64,000 nucleotides of DNA from Paraspadella gotoi (GCA_051294375.1 CM119268.1:2725292-2789291), one strand, 5' to 3'; positions 1 through 13,281 are shown, counted from the stretch's first letter. Notes: generated by a model from the sequence alone, not told the origin. Numbers and translations: made by a program.

Positions 1-22
1 GAGAGAGAGAGAGAGAGAGAGA
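1..22. repeat. (GA)n microsatellite
   Basis: Pure GA dinucleotide run cut by the window edge. It is one of about thirty such tracts in the window. Confidence 0.95.
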
Positions 23-1380
23 GGTGGGAATATTATTTAAGCTTCGAGCGCCGAAAATGTCGGCGAATGACATTTGCCTTTCGATTTCGCTCCCGTCGTA
101 AATTCGGCGAAATGTTTGTTCCATGAAATTCGTGAAGGATGATTTTTTTTTCCTTTGGGTGAAAGTGACCGACGAGAGTGAGATTGAGAAGATCACTGAT
201 TGGATCACCGGTGATCCAATCACAATGTCAAGAGCGAGTAAGGATCTTGCGTCGCATTCAAATCCTCCGTGAATTATGTTGTGACGTTCATTTCCTTTTC
301 TTTTTTTCACACGACTTTTTCTCTTCCTCTCTGTCTCTATCTCTCACTTTTTCTCCTTTGAATCTTTACGTCTCTCTCTCTCTCTCTCATCTCCCATCCC
401 CCCTTCGACCTCTATTCCCTTTTGTCCCCTGACGAATGTCTTCCTATGATTCTCCACAATTCGTTTTTCTGTCATCGAAACTCGATCGACATTTGTCAGT
501 CATTTGTCAGCCGTTGAATCTCAGACGACAACTATCTGTCACCCGATCAAGAAAGAGGCGTTATCTGTCGGCGAGATCGCGGACTCATCTGTCACAGAGT
601 CTGTCACAAAGTCTTCCCTTCATGACTCTCATTCATCACAAAGTTGTTTGAGGCGTTTTTTATCGCAGTAAGTTCCTTACTCAGGTTTTACGTTTCCGTA
701 ATTCAAAATATTTAAATAGTGAAATAAACTTTTAAAAACTGGAATTAATTAAGGCATCTAAATAAAATTGTGCTTGACAAACCCGTTTTCTCACTAAAGG
801 AGGAAGCACGTGCAGCGGCCGCAGGCTCCGATTTCCGGTCAATGAAACTCACTTTCCATTCGAATCACTAGCACCCCTTTCCTCCCCCTCTTTCGAACTT
901 ACATATCATTCAAAGGTTTAAGACTCGAAAGAAAAAAAAAGAACCTTTTTCGATTTCTCAACTTTTTTTTCGACTTGAAGAATTTTTTTTTTTTTTCGAG
1001 ATGGAATTTCATCTGACCCTTTGATCTCCGGTGAAAGGGGCGACGTTCCATCCGGCCCTTGCCCCCTTCCCGTTCAGTCCTGCCCTACTCGCCATGCGAT
1101 CCTTCACATCACCCAAAAGCATAAATGGTCGTGACTCTATCCCGTCTCACTTACCCGCTCCAACTGAACCTTGGACTTGAAACGGAAATTATAATTCTCC
1201 CGAAAAGAAAAAAATCATTTTCTTTTTTTTCCATCATTTTTCAGAGATTTTTTTTCTTCAGACCGATTTTCCTTTTTTGACCAATTCCTCTATTCTATAA
1301 ACATTTTTCCCTACTTTTCAAATAGTATAAAAATCCAATCATTTTGCCAAACACTACGACTTTCTTAGATTTGCTATCTT
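23..1380. other. No gene seen; pyrimidine-rich intergenic or intronic DNA
   Basis: No open frame here has recognisable protein features. There is a CT-rich stretch at about 296-420 and several runs of T around 960-1000 and 1200-1280. The short frames at 178-432 and 436-651 are Ser/Leu/Arg-rich because of composition. Confidence 0.6.
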
Positions 1381-1381
1381 T

Positions 1382-1393
1382 TCTCTCTCTCTC

Positions 1394-1434
<41 letters not shown>

Positions 1435-1745
1435 TCTTCTCTCTCTCTCCTGATCTACCGTACGTTCTTTACTCTATTGTTGTCTATATTTTTTTTCTCT
1501 TCGCTACTATTTTCGTATTTCGACCCCAAATCTTGTCCCTTTCCTTTCCTCTCTCCCTGACCTCCCTTCCTTTTTCCCTGACCTCCCTTCTTTTTCCCTC
1601 CTCTCTTTCTCCTTCATTTTTTAAGCAAACTCCGTTGCTCTTTCTCTGAATGACCCTAAAAAAAAATTTACGCAGGAGATACTTCTCTATCTGAGAGACA
1701 CGCAAACGAGAGAGAAGAGAGAGAGGAGAGAGAGAGAGAGAGAGA
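1382..1745. repeat. Opposed (CT)n and (GA)n arms
   Basis: A (CT)n-rich arm at about 1382-1450 is followed roughly 260 bp later by a (GA)n-rich arm at about 1707-1745. The arms are complementary, so a single strand could fold back. The intervening DNA is pyrimidine-rich with CCCTGACCTCCCTTC-type short repeats at 1553-1600. Confidence 0.85.
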
Positions 1746-3613
1746 AAATCAAAAATATTCCAAATCAATTTCCATATTTCTTTTCATTCCCGTTTTATTA
1801 TTTTTTTCTTATTCATTTTTATCTTCCGCCCCCCCCTCTCCCTTCGTTTCGTTATAACATGAACGATTCTTTATTTTCATTCGATATCTGATTTAATGTT
1901 TTATTTTTGATCTTCTAACTTCCAACTCTTAAATCGACTCTCTCTCATTCTCTACTCCTCAAATGAGAGGTCCGTGTGTATATGAGCTTTTCTATGTTTT
2001 ATTTATGATGATTTTAAAATATATTCATGAATGAATCTTAACACCTAACGCAAAGCTCAGGCCACTTTGTCTACAACTACATTTCAAATTTAATTTATGT
2101 ATACTAGAATACGTAGAATATTAACACATTCTAAAAAAATGATTTCCAAAGTCGCCCCTCTAATGGTTTCTCGTTAATTCTCTCGCCAAATCAGAGTCCA
2201 ATGTCCTATTGTCCATCTCTCGCTCCGTTTCTCCTTTTCATCTCAATTTTGTTTATTAGGGAAAATAATTGACAGAGGGAGAAATAAAAAAAAATCTTTG
2301 CTCAGATTTCCTTTTTTTTCCATGAAACGATATCTTCCCCGAGTAAACAGGCTTCCGGCTTTTTTATTGACAAAATCCGATAAATATTGATTTTTTTTCT
2401 TTTTATCTCGTTTCCACTTTTTTTTGAAGGATTTATGCGCGGAGGAAGCGTCGCTTAGCGTAAACAGCCGTCTTGATACGCAATGATGGTGCGCCATCGA
2501 TTGGCGTTTGTGAGCCATTTTGAAATCAACTGAAAGTAAGGTAAGTTTCAATCGTCACAACTTCGACTTCCGTGACACAATCGTGCTTACTCACACTTAA
2601 TTTTAAAGTTTGCTTATTAAGAATTACCATAATTTATGTCCAGCTACGAATAGAAACAATTAACAGAATAAACAGAGAACAACACATGAATATATCAGCC
2701 CTCACATTTGACAAGTGCTCTTAAGATCTAAGCAAGTTTACAACTTCATAAACACTTTGAATTCAAAATTGGCTCAGATGTGGGTGACTTTTAAAGGTCT
2801 CTCCACTGGTTAATGATTCGATAATATCCGTACAAGTTAACCCTTATTCTGATCGTCTATATATTTTTTTCTAAATATCCCTTGCAAAATATTATCTGAT
2901 TTTTCACTCCCCTCTGTAGCGCGTCAGAATTTCATCCGGTTTTCGGTCCTCTTGATTGCATCGGGTCTTTCATCCGACATCGGGGTCAAAGGAAAAAAAA
3001 AGTTCGCTCTCAAAAAGCGATTTTCAGAGTTTGAATCCTTAAAAGTGGGACGATAAAGAAATTTCGGAGCACGATGTGGGGGAAGGGGCGGGAAAGTGGG
3101 TGAGCAGTTGCTGAATGGATGATCGAGAAATGGGGGGGGAGAAAAAAATTGGAGGAAAAAGAATGTGTAGGTTTATACAAAAAGTAAATAAGCTTATAAA
3201 AAGGGGAAAAAAGAAAATAAAGAAAGAAGAATATATGAAGGTAGAAGTTAACATCTTAAAGAATAGAGGTGAAGAGAAAAGAAAAAAAGAAGGAAAGGAA
3301 AAAAAGGAATCGAGGAAGGAAAAAAATGTTTAATTCAAGTCTCGATATCTGCGAATCGAGAAGCGAAAAATTCATGCAGCGATGTCATCCTTTCTTTACT
3401 TTTAAAAGTCTTATTCCTTTTTAATCTTTTGATTCTTTCATATCATAATTTTTTTAAACAAGTTCATCTTGTAAATAATGTAAAAAAAAAATCTTTCTTA
3501 TCGATATCATCTTTCATGTTCTCAACTTCTTTCCTTTATCTTATCTCCTGGTGAGACGTTTATTAGTGTGGACCATTTTTGTATTTTTCTTCTACTTTTT
3601 TATCTTTATTTAT
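1746..3613. other. No gene seen; AT-rich DNA with polypurine stretch
   Basis: The stretch has no recognisable coding signal. It contains an A/G-rich segment at 3115-3330 and a TATCGATA palindrome at 3499-3506. The minus-strand frame at 2243-2551 (102 codons) is Lys/Ser-rich, with no family resemblance. Confidence 0.5.
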
Positions 3614-3876
3614 ATCTAATACTGAGAGAATGGTCTTTTCCACAATTGAAACATTATTTGAAATATTAAACCACTTCCATGGATAGGGAACCAGTACTCT
3701 GGAGTGAATAAACGAGACTTTGAGAGAGTCTTGATTAAAATCTTGCAGGGACCTGCTGTGTCATTTCTTGTAAGGGTGATGGAGCCTTAAACCAACAAAG
3801 CCTGTCCAAAGTCAAGGCAAGATAACTTATTTATTAAATGAATGGATATTTTTATATTGGGTTTGTACCAATTTCT
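3614..3876 (+). repeat. Dispersed repeat family 1, copy A
   Basis: This roughly 260-bp segment matches the reverse complement of 38174-38430 along almost its whole length. Shared blocks include TCTTTTC near the start, GAGTGAATAAACGAGACT, GAGAGAGTCTTGATT, TGCAGGGACCTGCT, GCCTGTCCAAAGTCA, TTATTTATTAAATGAATGGA and TTGTACCAATTT at the end. Shorter matches to the 3' part occur near 5700, 17000, 46290 and 61800. No coding capacity is visible; a SINE, a non-autonomous DNA transposon or a LINE 3' end are all possible. Confidence 0.8.
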
Positions 3877-4118
3877 AGAATATATATATTTATATATATA
3901 TCATCATATCATCTCAAAAATCATTTTTCATTCTCTTTTCTAATTTCCTTAACACCTCATCCTCTTTGCTAATCACCTCCACCTTTTTCCATCCTTCTTC
4001 ACCCACTCCTACCTACCAATCTTTTTCAGTTGTTGATGCTATTTTCTCACTGAATATTTTCTGATTTTCGCTTCCTTAAAAAAATGGGTTTGTCTCTGGA
4101 TTTTTGATGTGGTTTATT

Positions 4119-4255
4119 CCTGCGCTGCGGCGGACGGCGGTGGACGGCGGCCGGAACGGCGGAATCTTGAACGCGTCTTCAAAGCGTATCGCATCAAATT
4201 TTCATGGTGTTGGGGGAATCGGCATCGGCGTCTGCGGCGTCACACCTGATTGCTG
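4119..4255. other. GGC/CpG-rich cluster
   Basis: A short block of GGCGG-type triplets (GCGGCGGACGGCGG and similar) stands out in AT-rich surroundings. It could be a CpG-rich promoter segment or a decayed trinucleotide repeat. No coding signal is visible. Confidence 0.5.
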
Positions 4256-4717
4256 ACAGTGGATGCTGCAAAATCATTGATGCACGAACACTAGAGATTG
4301 ATCCAGGACGAAATTCAGTTTCTAACAACGATAAATTAATTGATAATTAATTAACTAAGTAATCAAATAAACACTTCCCCTGGTTTAAAAAATTCACTTT
4401 TTAAGATCTTTCTAATAATCAATCAGCAGCCTTGTGGCTACAGATTAGAGATTGAAATCCATTTCTCAACATTGATACAGTTTTTTCTTAGCTAATCTAT
4501 TCAAAGGGCGTCGTGGAACCTCACATTCAAAATTATATTTTAGAATCAAAACGCGAGCGCGACATCTCTTTCTCGATCACCGCCTTTAAATTCTCGCGCC
4601 TTTCTTCTTTCCGGCCCCATCTTTATTCTAACTCCGTCCTTTATTCAACCGCTGTCTCTTATTCGCCCGACAAAAAAAAAAATCAAGGATTATCTTCTTT
4701 TTTTTTCCTGAGGCGAT

Positions 4718-4995
4718 AGCGACGATGGCGTCTTGCGGCGGCGGCGACGTCGGCGGCCGCGGCGGCGCCGGCGATTGCCAGAAATGGGGAGTCGGCGATG
4801 TCGAAGCGGCGTCAACGGCGTCAGAGGCATCAGCGGCGTCGGTCGAGCCGACCGGCGACGCCGAGATATTTTTTCAATTTTCGCTCGACTTTTACGGCTC
4901 TGGAGAAGCGGCGGCGGCTTCGGCGGCGGCGGGGCGTGGGCGCTTTTTTATGAGATTTTCAAACAAAGAAAACAAGTTTGGCCAGGGCGTCGCGC
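4718..4995. other. CpG-rich GGC-triplet island
   Basis: The DNA is dense in GGCGGC and GTCGGCG triplets. Two overlapping + frames (4725-5030 and 4733-5038) are open together because of this composition; one gives Gly/Ala-rich and the other Arg-rich low-complexity peptide. A 5' exon or promoter is possible, but no splice or protein evidence supports it. Confidence 0.45.
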
Positions 4996-5696
4996 GTTGT
5001 TTTTGTTGGATGGATTTTTTGTTTACATAATTTTTTAACTCCGCTTTGGTCGCTTATTCTCGACTTCTCTCCCTTCCCTTTCTCTTTTTTCGACAATGCA
5101 ATATATAGGTCATATATATAATAAAAATAACTATTACTTGATCAGATGGGATCTAAATCATAGTTCCAGGAATTTCTAACCTCTCAGTGGTGCCTTTTTC
5201 CAGTTACTTTTCTTTTCTTTTTAACTGAACTGATTGAATCTCGACCGCAAAACATTTTTTCTCTTTTCTGTCCTTTTGTTCGCTTGAATTTTTTACGAAT
5301 CGATAAGAAAAAAAAAAAAAAACAGACTCCAAAAAAAAGGAGAAAAAAAAAATAAAGAGACATTCGTCTGTCAGACGCATCGATTCTAGTCCAACCTTTT
5401 TTCCTCTTCCTCTTCCTCTTCCTGTTACGGTAAACTTACTCGACGCGTCACAAGGTTGACTCTCGTGTGACTTAGACCTGTGAACGAATAGACGGTCACT
5501 GACCTGCATGGACGGTTAAAGGTCACCAAGCAGCAATTATTCGATGTACAGCAGGTGAATGCGTCTTTAGTTCTGTACTACGTACACTACGTCTACAGGA
5601 ACAAGTTAAATAATTTTTTAAATATTCTTAAAAGATTTTGAACAAGTTCCGTAAAGAACATGGCCATTGGCCATTGGCCATAGCATGTTGAATATT

Positions 5697-5795
5697 TGTT
5701 GAATACCCTGTCCAAAGTCGGGCGCAAGATACTTTATTTTTTAAATAAATGGAGACTTTAATTGGTTGTACCTATTTCATTCCAATTTTCGTCAA
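5697..5795 (+). repeat. Dispersed repeat family 1, partial copy
   Basis: The sequence shares CCCTGTCCAAAGTCGGG, AAGATACTTTATTTTTTAAAT, AAATGGA and TTGTACC in the same order as the 3' half of the copy at 3614-3876. The 5' half is missing. Just before it, GGCCATTGGCCATTGGCCAT at 5661 is a short direct repeat. Confidence 0.65.
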
Positions 5796-5799
5796 TTCC

Positions 5800-7270
5800 T
5801 CTTTAAAATTAATGTAAGATTATTGTTCTTTAAATTTCATTCCAATTTCATAAAACGTCAGCAGATTTTTATTGGTTCTTATTTAATTTTCTTCTATAAT
5901 ATTCTACTTTTTTGGCACTTTTTTCGGCCACTATTTAATTTACCTTCTAAAGATTCTCACTTGTTTCACTCAAATCAATTCATCCTCTTTTTTACCTCAC
6001 TTATTTTTTATACATCCCTCAAAAATTATTCAACTCAAAACTAGCATTTCCACTCTGATTATACCATTTAATTTCTTTATTCACCTTCTCCAACTCCTAT
6101 TATAATCCAACCACTCCTTCAACTGCTTCTTCCACTCCTGACCCTTCTTTTACCAAAAAAGACGCCTCAGCATTTGCCCATTTTTCCAAACGAGGACATC
6201 AAAGTCCGCTACCGATTTTCTCATAACTGTAACAAATTTATTCTGGGAAAACGTTACAATTTTCTTTCTGAGAATAAATAAAATCCTGAGGTCCGGGTCG
6301 AAACCTTTTTCTCTTCTCTCTCTCTCTTCTCTCTCTCTCCCTCTCCTCTCTCTCTCTCTCTCTCTTCCCCTGCGCTTTTTGTCTTTTTTTGTGCTTCTCT
6401 AGAAATTGGAATGGATTTGAGTTTTTGAAGGACATGAGAAATTGTCCATATAACCTTGGGAGGAAATTCTCCTTCTTGCCGTAAAAAACCGTGACTGACA
6501 GAATGAAAGTTATTGTACACATATAAAGTCTTATACACGTGTATATTAGAAGTTGGTCATTTTTGCAGCGAAAGTTCACCAATATTTTGTATAATCAACT
6601 TCCGATTCATAGTTTTATCTTACAAAGCTTAACCTTATCCCAATGCTGCTAAAAAGATACGTTCAGTGATTAAAAAAGATTTAAAAAATGAATATCAAAC
6701 TCGTGATGTCCCATAGCCGGCGCTTTGGTCCTATGAATGTCGATGCTACAACTCTAATCCGATATGGAACAAAAACTTTTTTTTTTCGAACGAAACCGTT
6801 GTTGTTGCCGAAAGGCACGCGCGTCGCACAAAAAAAAATGGACGAGAGACGTTCATCTTTCGCGGACGCGGTTTCGGCTTTTTGACCTTCGGGTTTTTCG
6901 TCGGCTTCTAAAAAAAAAGATAAAAAAAAAAAAAATACAAGTCGGCCTCGATATAACTAATAGACGGAAACATTTTTTTGTTTTCCAGTTTCTGCTCTAT
7001 TTTTTTTCTGGGGGGGGCTGGGTTTTCGAGGTTTTTTTTGGTGTCTTTCGTTTTTAATTATTTTTTTTAGCCAGTTGAACTTACGTAAAAACATTCGAAG
7101 TGTTAAAAAAGCGGCTAAAAAGACGTCGAGATTAGATAATAGAATCATATAAAATTCTCTAATGGATAGAAAACCTTTTTTTTTATATTCCTTTTTTGAC
7201 TGAAGCGGTTATTAACCTTTTGTCTTTTTTTTTATTGCGACAAAAAAAAGTTGACTCGGTTTTAATGTCT
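5800..7270. other. No gene seen; AT-rich DNA with (CT)n tract at about 6310-6366
   Basis: There is a CT microsatellite near 6310-6366 and poly-A/poly-T runs at 6770-7080. The overlapping open frames at 6238-6582 and 6764-7057 have Arg/Glu-repeat or Lys/Phe-rich composition and no family resemblance. Confidence 0.55.
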
Positions 7271-7278
7271 TCATATTT

Positions 7279-7316
<38 letters not shown>

Positions 7317-7330
7317 CTCTATTCTCTCTC
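7279..7330. repeat. (CT)n microsatellite
   Basis: CT dinucleotide tract with two short interruptions. It is open on both strands (LSLS on +, RERE on -), which explains the overlapping frames around it. Confidence 0.9.
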
Positions 7331-7916
7331 CCTTTTATCCAGAAAAAAAAAAATACAGCGCTCTTCTGTTTCTCTGTCGTCTTCCTCTCTCTTATCTTCC
7401 ATTTTGGCAACCCCATTCAATTTCGCCAATTTGGAGAGCGAGAGAAGAGATAGAACATTTTTTTTATATATAAGACTGAACGCGAAAATCTGAGAATTGG
7501 AAAACCTAATTTTTTTTTTTTCTCTCTCTCTTTCTCTCGCGCCATATTTCCTTCGTGGTTGCCGCCGCCGACGCGATAGCCTTTACACTGCCGGTACTGC
7601 CGGTGTCTCCGGTGCAGAGCCGCTTCACTTTAACCCTTTTTGCCTCGATTTCGCCTCGAAAATCTCTTTTCCCTTGAAGGCGTGATTTCAGTGGCACGAT
7701 CGCAAGGGGTTTAAGGAGGGGGTGAGTTGGGAAGGGGTATTGGGAACGAAACGGGGGACGGGGGACGCTCGCGACACGGAAATTGGAGGAAGGGGGAAAG
7801 GGGGGTGGCGAAACTCATCCCCTTTTTGGTTACGATGGATTTACTGGAAATCGACGGTGGAGGAAAATTGTTTCGAGTTGGCGGCTCGATGCGTTAATGG
7901 AAACTCTCTCTCGGTC

Positions 7917-7931
7917 CGGAGAGAGAGAGAG

Positions 7932-7989
<58 letters not shown>
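7917..7989. repeat. (GA)n microsatellite
   Basis: About 70 bp of GA repeat with a few GGA interruptions. It is complementary to the CT tract 600 bp upstream. Confidence 0.95.
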
Positions 7990-7992
<3 letters not shown>

Positions 7993-10205
7993 AAGGGTCA
8001 AAGGGCGATAAAATTCCGGCTTGGACTCGATTTTAATAAGCGTTAGAAAAATAGGGTTGGACGTTGAATTCCCCACTTATCAATCCACTCGTATCGCTGG
8101 TTCCTCGTCATCCATATCAAATTGAGCCCACAAAATTAACCCAAACAAACCACAGTCAACCATACAAAATGATATTGATATCACATTTGAGTTAAAGAAA
8201 GGATTTTTTCTCAAATTACCCGATCATTGGCATTCGATTGGTTCGTATAACTGGAAGTGGATTATGATATTTGAGTGAATTCTCGTTCTTTTTCAAAACG
8301 ACATACTGACAGAACTCTGTCGGATGCATCGAACCTGCTACGACTGCCGACTCCTGTACGAGTGCATCCTCCGCGCGAGGTCATCTTCTCCCCTTTATTT
8401 TTATGGTCAACTCTGCTGAGACACTCACGTGATTCGACGTCACGCATCACGTGATTCTCGTAAAAAAAACTTACCCTTTCACAAGCGATCCACTCCTCAC
8501 CTCACCAACTTTGTCTCTTACGCCACGCGGAATTTTTAGTAACACTGCCACTGTATTTTTTTAACCTCTCTCTAAGCGGACTCTACTCTTTTGAATTACC
8601 AACGCTTTCCCCTCTTGCATGCCCTTACCATCCCCACCCGATCCTATTCTCTTAATTCCCCTACCTACCTTCCTTCCCGAATCAACCCCATAACCTCCGA
8701 GCCCGAAATATAAAAAACTCTCTCGCCGAAAATTCCTTCGGAAAAAAAAAAAAAAAAGTCCCACTTTTTCCTTCGACTTTCGGGTGAACTTAAAGATCGG
8801 CGGCGCGGCGGCGGAGGCGGCTGCGCGCCAGTGACAAAAGCACGACCAGCGTCGGCGCCGCCTGGAAAAAAAAAGTAGATCTCGATTAAAACGTGGCTTG
8901 GATTCAGCGGTGATAATTTGGACGAGGTTTATAGGTGGGTAGAGTGAGCGGTCATTTTAAGCGTCTCTCACCGAAGATTGTGATATTTTCTCTTCTTTTT
9001 TTTTGATACGTTTTTTTTTTTGCCGCTGTCACTTCACTTTTATCTTCTCAAAAACTTTTCTTTTTTCCTTCCTTTTTCCAACTGAATTTGATACTTTATT
9101 TTTTCATGCTTTTATATATGAAGGGAAAAAATGAGATAACGCAGATAAATTCTTCGCGTCGACCACCGGGTTTTAAATAAAGGCGTGACCCGCGACGTGG
9201 GGTCAAAGGTGAGGACCGGGTGAGGTTAAGGAAGTGGAGTGAAGGGTGGATGTGAAGGTCTTCGACTTTGGAATCGGAAAGTAGAAGCAGTGGAGAAAAG
9301 GGAGAGCCTAAGAGGAATAAATAGGAAAGGAAGGGAGGGAAAATAGGGTTTAAAACTTTAAAGAGGGAAGAGGGATGTGAGTATGACTGAAGGAGATCTT
9401 AAATTACAAAGTAAAGAATCGAAGCGATAAAAGTAAAAAGGGGTAGGACTCACGCGAGAATCACCGAGGCCTTAAATAATGAGGAACAGAAAATAATCAC
9501 TCGAAAAATGCAATCCGGTCCGAAGAACGTTAGAACTTGTAGAAATCGGTCGCTTCGTTTTAATAATATATATTCCTTTCAAAATCAACAATTCATTTTC
9601 CTACCGATGAGAACTTAAAATGAAAAATCAACTGAACTTATAATTCTTTTAAATAATTCACTCATTATTATCTCTATCACAATCGCTTCGCCACTTGTTC
9701 TTTTCTCGCCGATCAGCCTTCGCTTCGCACGATCAGGTTAGAAGGTGACCGAGCGGCGATACTCTTCGGCCGGCGGAGGTTATCACCGAAGTCGCCGTGA
9801 AAAACAAGACTGTATTCAATGCTGATGCAAATGCAAGACTGTATTCGATGCCTGATTCCAAATGCAGTGACAGTCGTCGCTTACGAAGCCATATGCAGTG
9901 ACTGTTTTTTAATGTCGAGGAGTTTTTGATGCTGATGCAAAAGCCAATTGCCCGCACCAATATTCAAGGACAAATTAGAGGCGCGACAGACAAATGCCGT
10001 TCAAGACACGCCTTTTTCCTTCGATTAACGACGAAAACCGACGCACAATAATCACGTGACCCTAACATTAAATTGTGCATTTTAATCCCGTCTATCGCTC
10101 TTTAATTATTTATGCTTATACTTCGGACCCGAAGAATTGCGAAATTCGGGCGAAAATTGTGTGACACCAAGTGGGACCAGCTCTTGCCTTTCAATCCAAC
10201 TTGAA
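7990..10205. other. No gene seen; includes GGCGGC cluster at 8798-8865
   Basis: No coding signal is recognised. The CpG-rich cluster GGCGGCGCGGCGGCGGAGG lies near 8798. A G-rich, purine-biased strand runs from about 9190 to 9450. Around 9810-9945 short phrases recur (AAGACTGTATTC twice, GATGCTGATGCAAA-like twice), a local imperfect duplication. Confidence 0.5.
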
Positions 10206-10209
<4 letters not shown>

Positions 10210-10270
<61 letters not shown>

Positions 10271-10271
10271 A
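10210..10271. repeat. (CT)n microsatellite
   Basis: CT dinucleotide tract with one CCT interruption. It marks the left edge of the AT-rich island that follows. Confidence 0.95.
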
Positions 10272-12400
10272 TGACACAATGAAAAATGTAAACGTTACTG
10301 TTCCGTGCATAAAAAAAATTCACTGTCAATATTATTATATTTCTTTTATTTTTTGAAACGTATAGTTTCATATGCTGATATCCAAATATCATGCCAAAAT
10401 CTTTTTTTGTTTTTTTGATATGACTGAATATAGGTGAACATGATAAGTTTTTTTAAAAAAGTTACTTTATTCATATTATCATAGAATGAATATAAAAAAA
10501 TAAAAAAAATAATAGTACTAATAGTTAGTGTTATGTCTCAATTAGAATGGAAAAAAAACCTCATTAAAAATTCGATCGGGAAGTGGGTAACTAAGGCTTA
10601 CCAATGGCATCCCTCCACGCCGATTGTTCTCTCAAATATTTTTTTATTTAATAATTTGAAGGGAAAAAAAGAAAATTTAGAATGCAGGTTGCCAGAAAGG
10701 GTACAGATATCTGGGACTTTTGACATGATAACCATGACTTTTAATACTCTTGTAAAGGGGGCCAGTAAAGAAATCTAAAAAATTTTCATCATTAATCAGT
10801 CAATGAACCCTTTCCAATGGGCTATTACAAGAATATTTTTTCTTATTAAATGGATGATAAATAATAAAATTAAATTACTTGCTATATTTAAAAAAAAATT
10901 ATCAATACAAATTAACACAATGATGTTTGCTTTGTCAAATATGTTACCAGCTATATAATTTTTACAACTTTAATATGATAACAAGCAGTGTGTCAGCTTT
11001 TAGTTTGCAGTTAAGATAATGAAAAATGATGATTTTTGTCACAGACAAGAAGGTAGATGGTCCAGACTGTTTATATCAAGCTGAAAACATTTTTGGTATT
11101 TATCATTTTTAATATTTAAAAATATATTTTATCAAGCCTACACATAAATTTTTGCTTGTTTTTTACTTTACGAAAAATATAAGCAATTTATGGAATAAAA
11201 AAAATTTAATATAAAACATTAATTCAGTCTTTCATTTTTTCAAATTACAAAAGAAAAAGAAAAAATTTCATATGTCTTCATTGAAATTTTTAAGCAAAAA
11301 AACTGTTATACTTTTAACTCTGATTTAAACAAAAGCTGTGTAAAGATTTATGGATTTAATTAATAAAATTCTTTTAGAAAGGTGTCCCATGATTAGGGGC
11401 TTTAATTTGATACCACATCCACCTTGCTACCTCTTTTCTTTCAAAAGTTATTTAAAAAAAAACGTTTTTTAAATTACGCAGTAAAATCTTTGTAAATAAA
11501 AATTTTCGCAAAGCGGGAGTATCTCATTATTTCTGTTGTACAATACTTAATTTTAAAATAAAACTTGAAGAAAATTTTTTTGTCATTTAGAGACATATCA
11601 CTTTCAAATGTACCATCGTATAATAATTATTTATTTATTTCCCCAAAAAAGCCTAATTAGAAAAGTTGAAATTTTTTCAAATGTTGGGAAAAAAATTTCA
11701 TCCGAAACCTTATGCTCATTGAGAAAATTAAAATATCAAAAAAAATAAAAAAATCAGCCTCTAGAAAAATCGAAAGGCTAAGGCTGATTTTTGAGAATTG
11801 CAAAATTACTCACGACTTCATATCCATTATTCTCAAGTATTCAAAATATTTTTTTACCAAAATCATTCAATCAATTTTTTTTATAATTTAAAATGTTTTT
11901 ATGATGTTGTTTTTGTTGAAGAATTGAAAAAAAAGTGAAAAAATATAGTAATTATATAAGGTTTTTAAAAATACCTTTAAAATATTAAATATTAGACACA
12001 AGGGATAGAAGCAGAAAAACTTCCCATTCATAAAGAAAATTGAAAATAATTTGTCATATGTTATTTAGATTAATTGACTATTGATCAAACAATATCGATT
12101 CAATGAAATTGAGTGAAATGATGGGTAAAAAAAAATTATCATTCTTTGGTCCGGTTAACTGTAGGTTACGTTAAAGTGTTTGTTTTAATTAAATATTAAT
12201 ATTTTTTTGCATTTATAAAGCAATGGTCTAAAATTTGTAAGCGTTTCAGCTAATTGCCTTCATCTTTTTTACTATTTTTGATCTAGTTAGCTTTTTGTGA
12301 TGTCTAAGGTTTATGTCAGATACAGACATGTCCTAAGTAGTGTATATCGCAATATTACCAAAAAGTACGAGTAGTGATAATAATTTGGCTCAAGAAACGA
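10272..12400. other. AT-rich island without GA/CT tracts
   Basis: About 2.1 kb of strongly AT-rich DNA lacks the dinucleotide tracts and CGTCGT triplets found elsewhere. The longest open frame (10533-10778, + strand, 81 codons) starts MSQLEWKKNLIKNSIGKW and matches nothing I know. The texture suggests an old insertion or a different sequence class; terminal repeats were not seen. Confidence 0.55.
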
Positions 12401-12713
12401 TTTTAAAGGGACAAAATCAGCGACGAGACCGTTTCGTCCACGTCTATTTTCATTGTGTCCTATCCTCTGCTCCATCTCTCCTCTCATTCTTGATCTTCTG
12501 AGGCTAAATCATTTTAAGACGCCTTTTGTTCACACACCAATAACAAGAAAACCATTCCTTCTCCAAAAACATTTCCCTTTCCTCGGCCAACTCCGTAACT
12601 AGTAGCGCATAAGTTCTCACTTTTCGCCCCGGCCAAAACTCTCTCCCTCTACCCTCCACTTTTTATCGCGCCCCCTATTCCCCGCCAGCGCCCACTCCCT
12701 CGTCCCCCTCCGT

Positions 12714-12722
12714 TATATAAAA
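12714..12722 (+). promoter_or_regulatory. TATA-box-like motif
   Basis: TATATAAAA is flanked on both sides by GC-rich DNA (12600-12710 and 12785-12865), the arrangement expected of a core promoter. A start would fall near 12740-12750. The + frame at 12725-13042 downstream is Ser/Arg-rich and unrecognised, so no target gene can be named. Confidence 0.25.
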
Positions 12723-13189
12723 GCTTGTTTCTCGGACATCGTGGTCCACAACTCACAAGACAACCAAGGAATATAAATTTGTATCCGGTCTCGAGCGACG
12801 CCCGCTCGCGCAGCAGGCACGGCAGCGCAGGCGGCAGCCAGCCGCCGGCACGGACTGTTGGACCGCTCAAACGAAGGAAGAAGACATTAACTGCGCTTTT
12901 TCGAATTTCGCATTTAAAATCTTCAAGACAAGGGTCAGCTGTTTGCTCGCGTTATTACATATCTTCTATCTCCACATCTTTTTCACCTCTTAGCCGTAGC
13001 AAATCCATCTGCCTAATACATATCCATCTACATATAACTTGACATATATCCTAGACTATTCTCCAGGTGGGAGGGAGGGGAGTTGGGTGTTTTTGTTAAG
13101 GGGCTTGAACTTAGTAATATTTTGCCTGATTACTGAGCAAGTGTTATGAAATCCCCTGATGCTGGACGCTTTTTTTTTTAAAGGAGATC

Positions 13190-13281
13190 TTCTCTTCTCT
13201 CTCTCTTCTCCTCTCTCTTCTCTCCTCTTCTTCTCTCTCTCTCTCTCTTCTCCTCTCTCTCTCTCTTCTCTCTCTTCTCCT

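Noticed and set aside
4725-5038. Two overlapping 101-codon frames in the GGC island
   Set aside because: Both are open by triplet composition and neither shows a domain.
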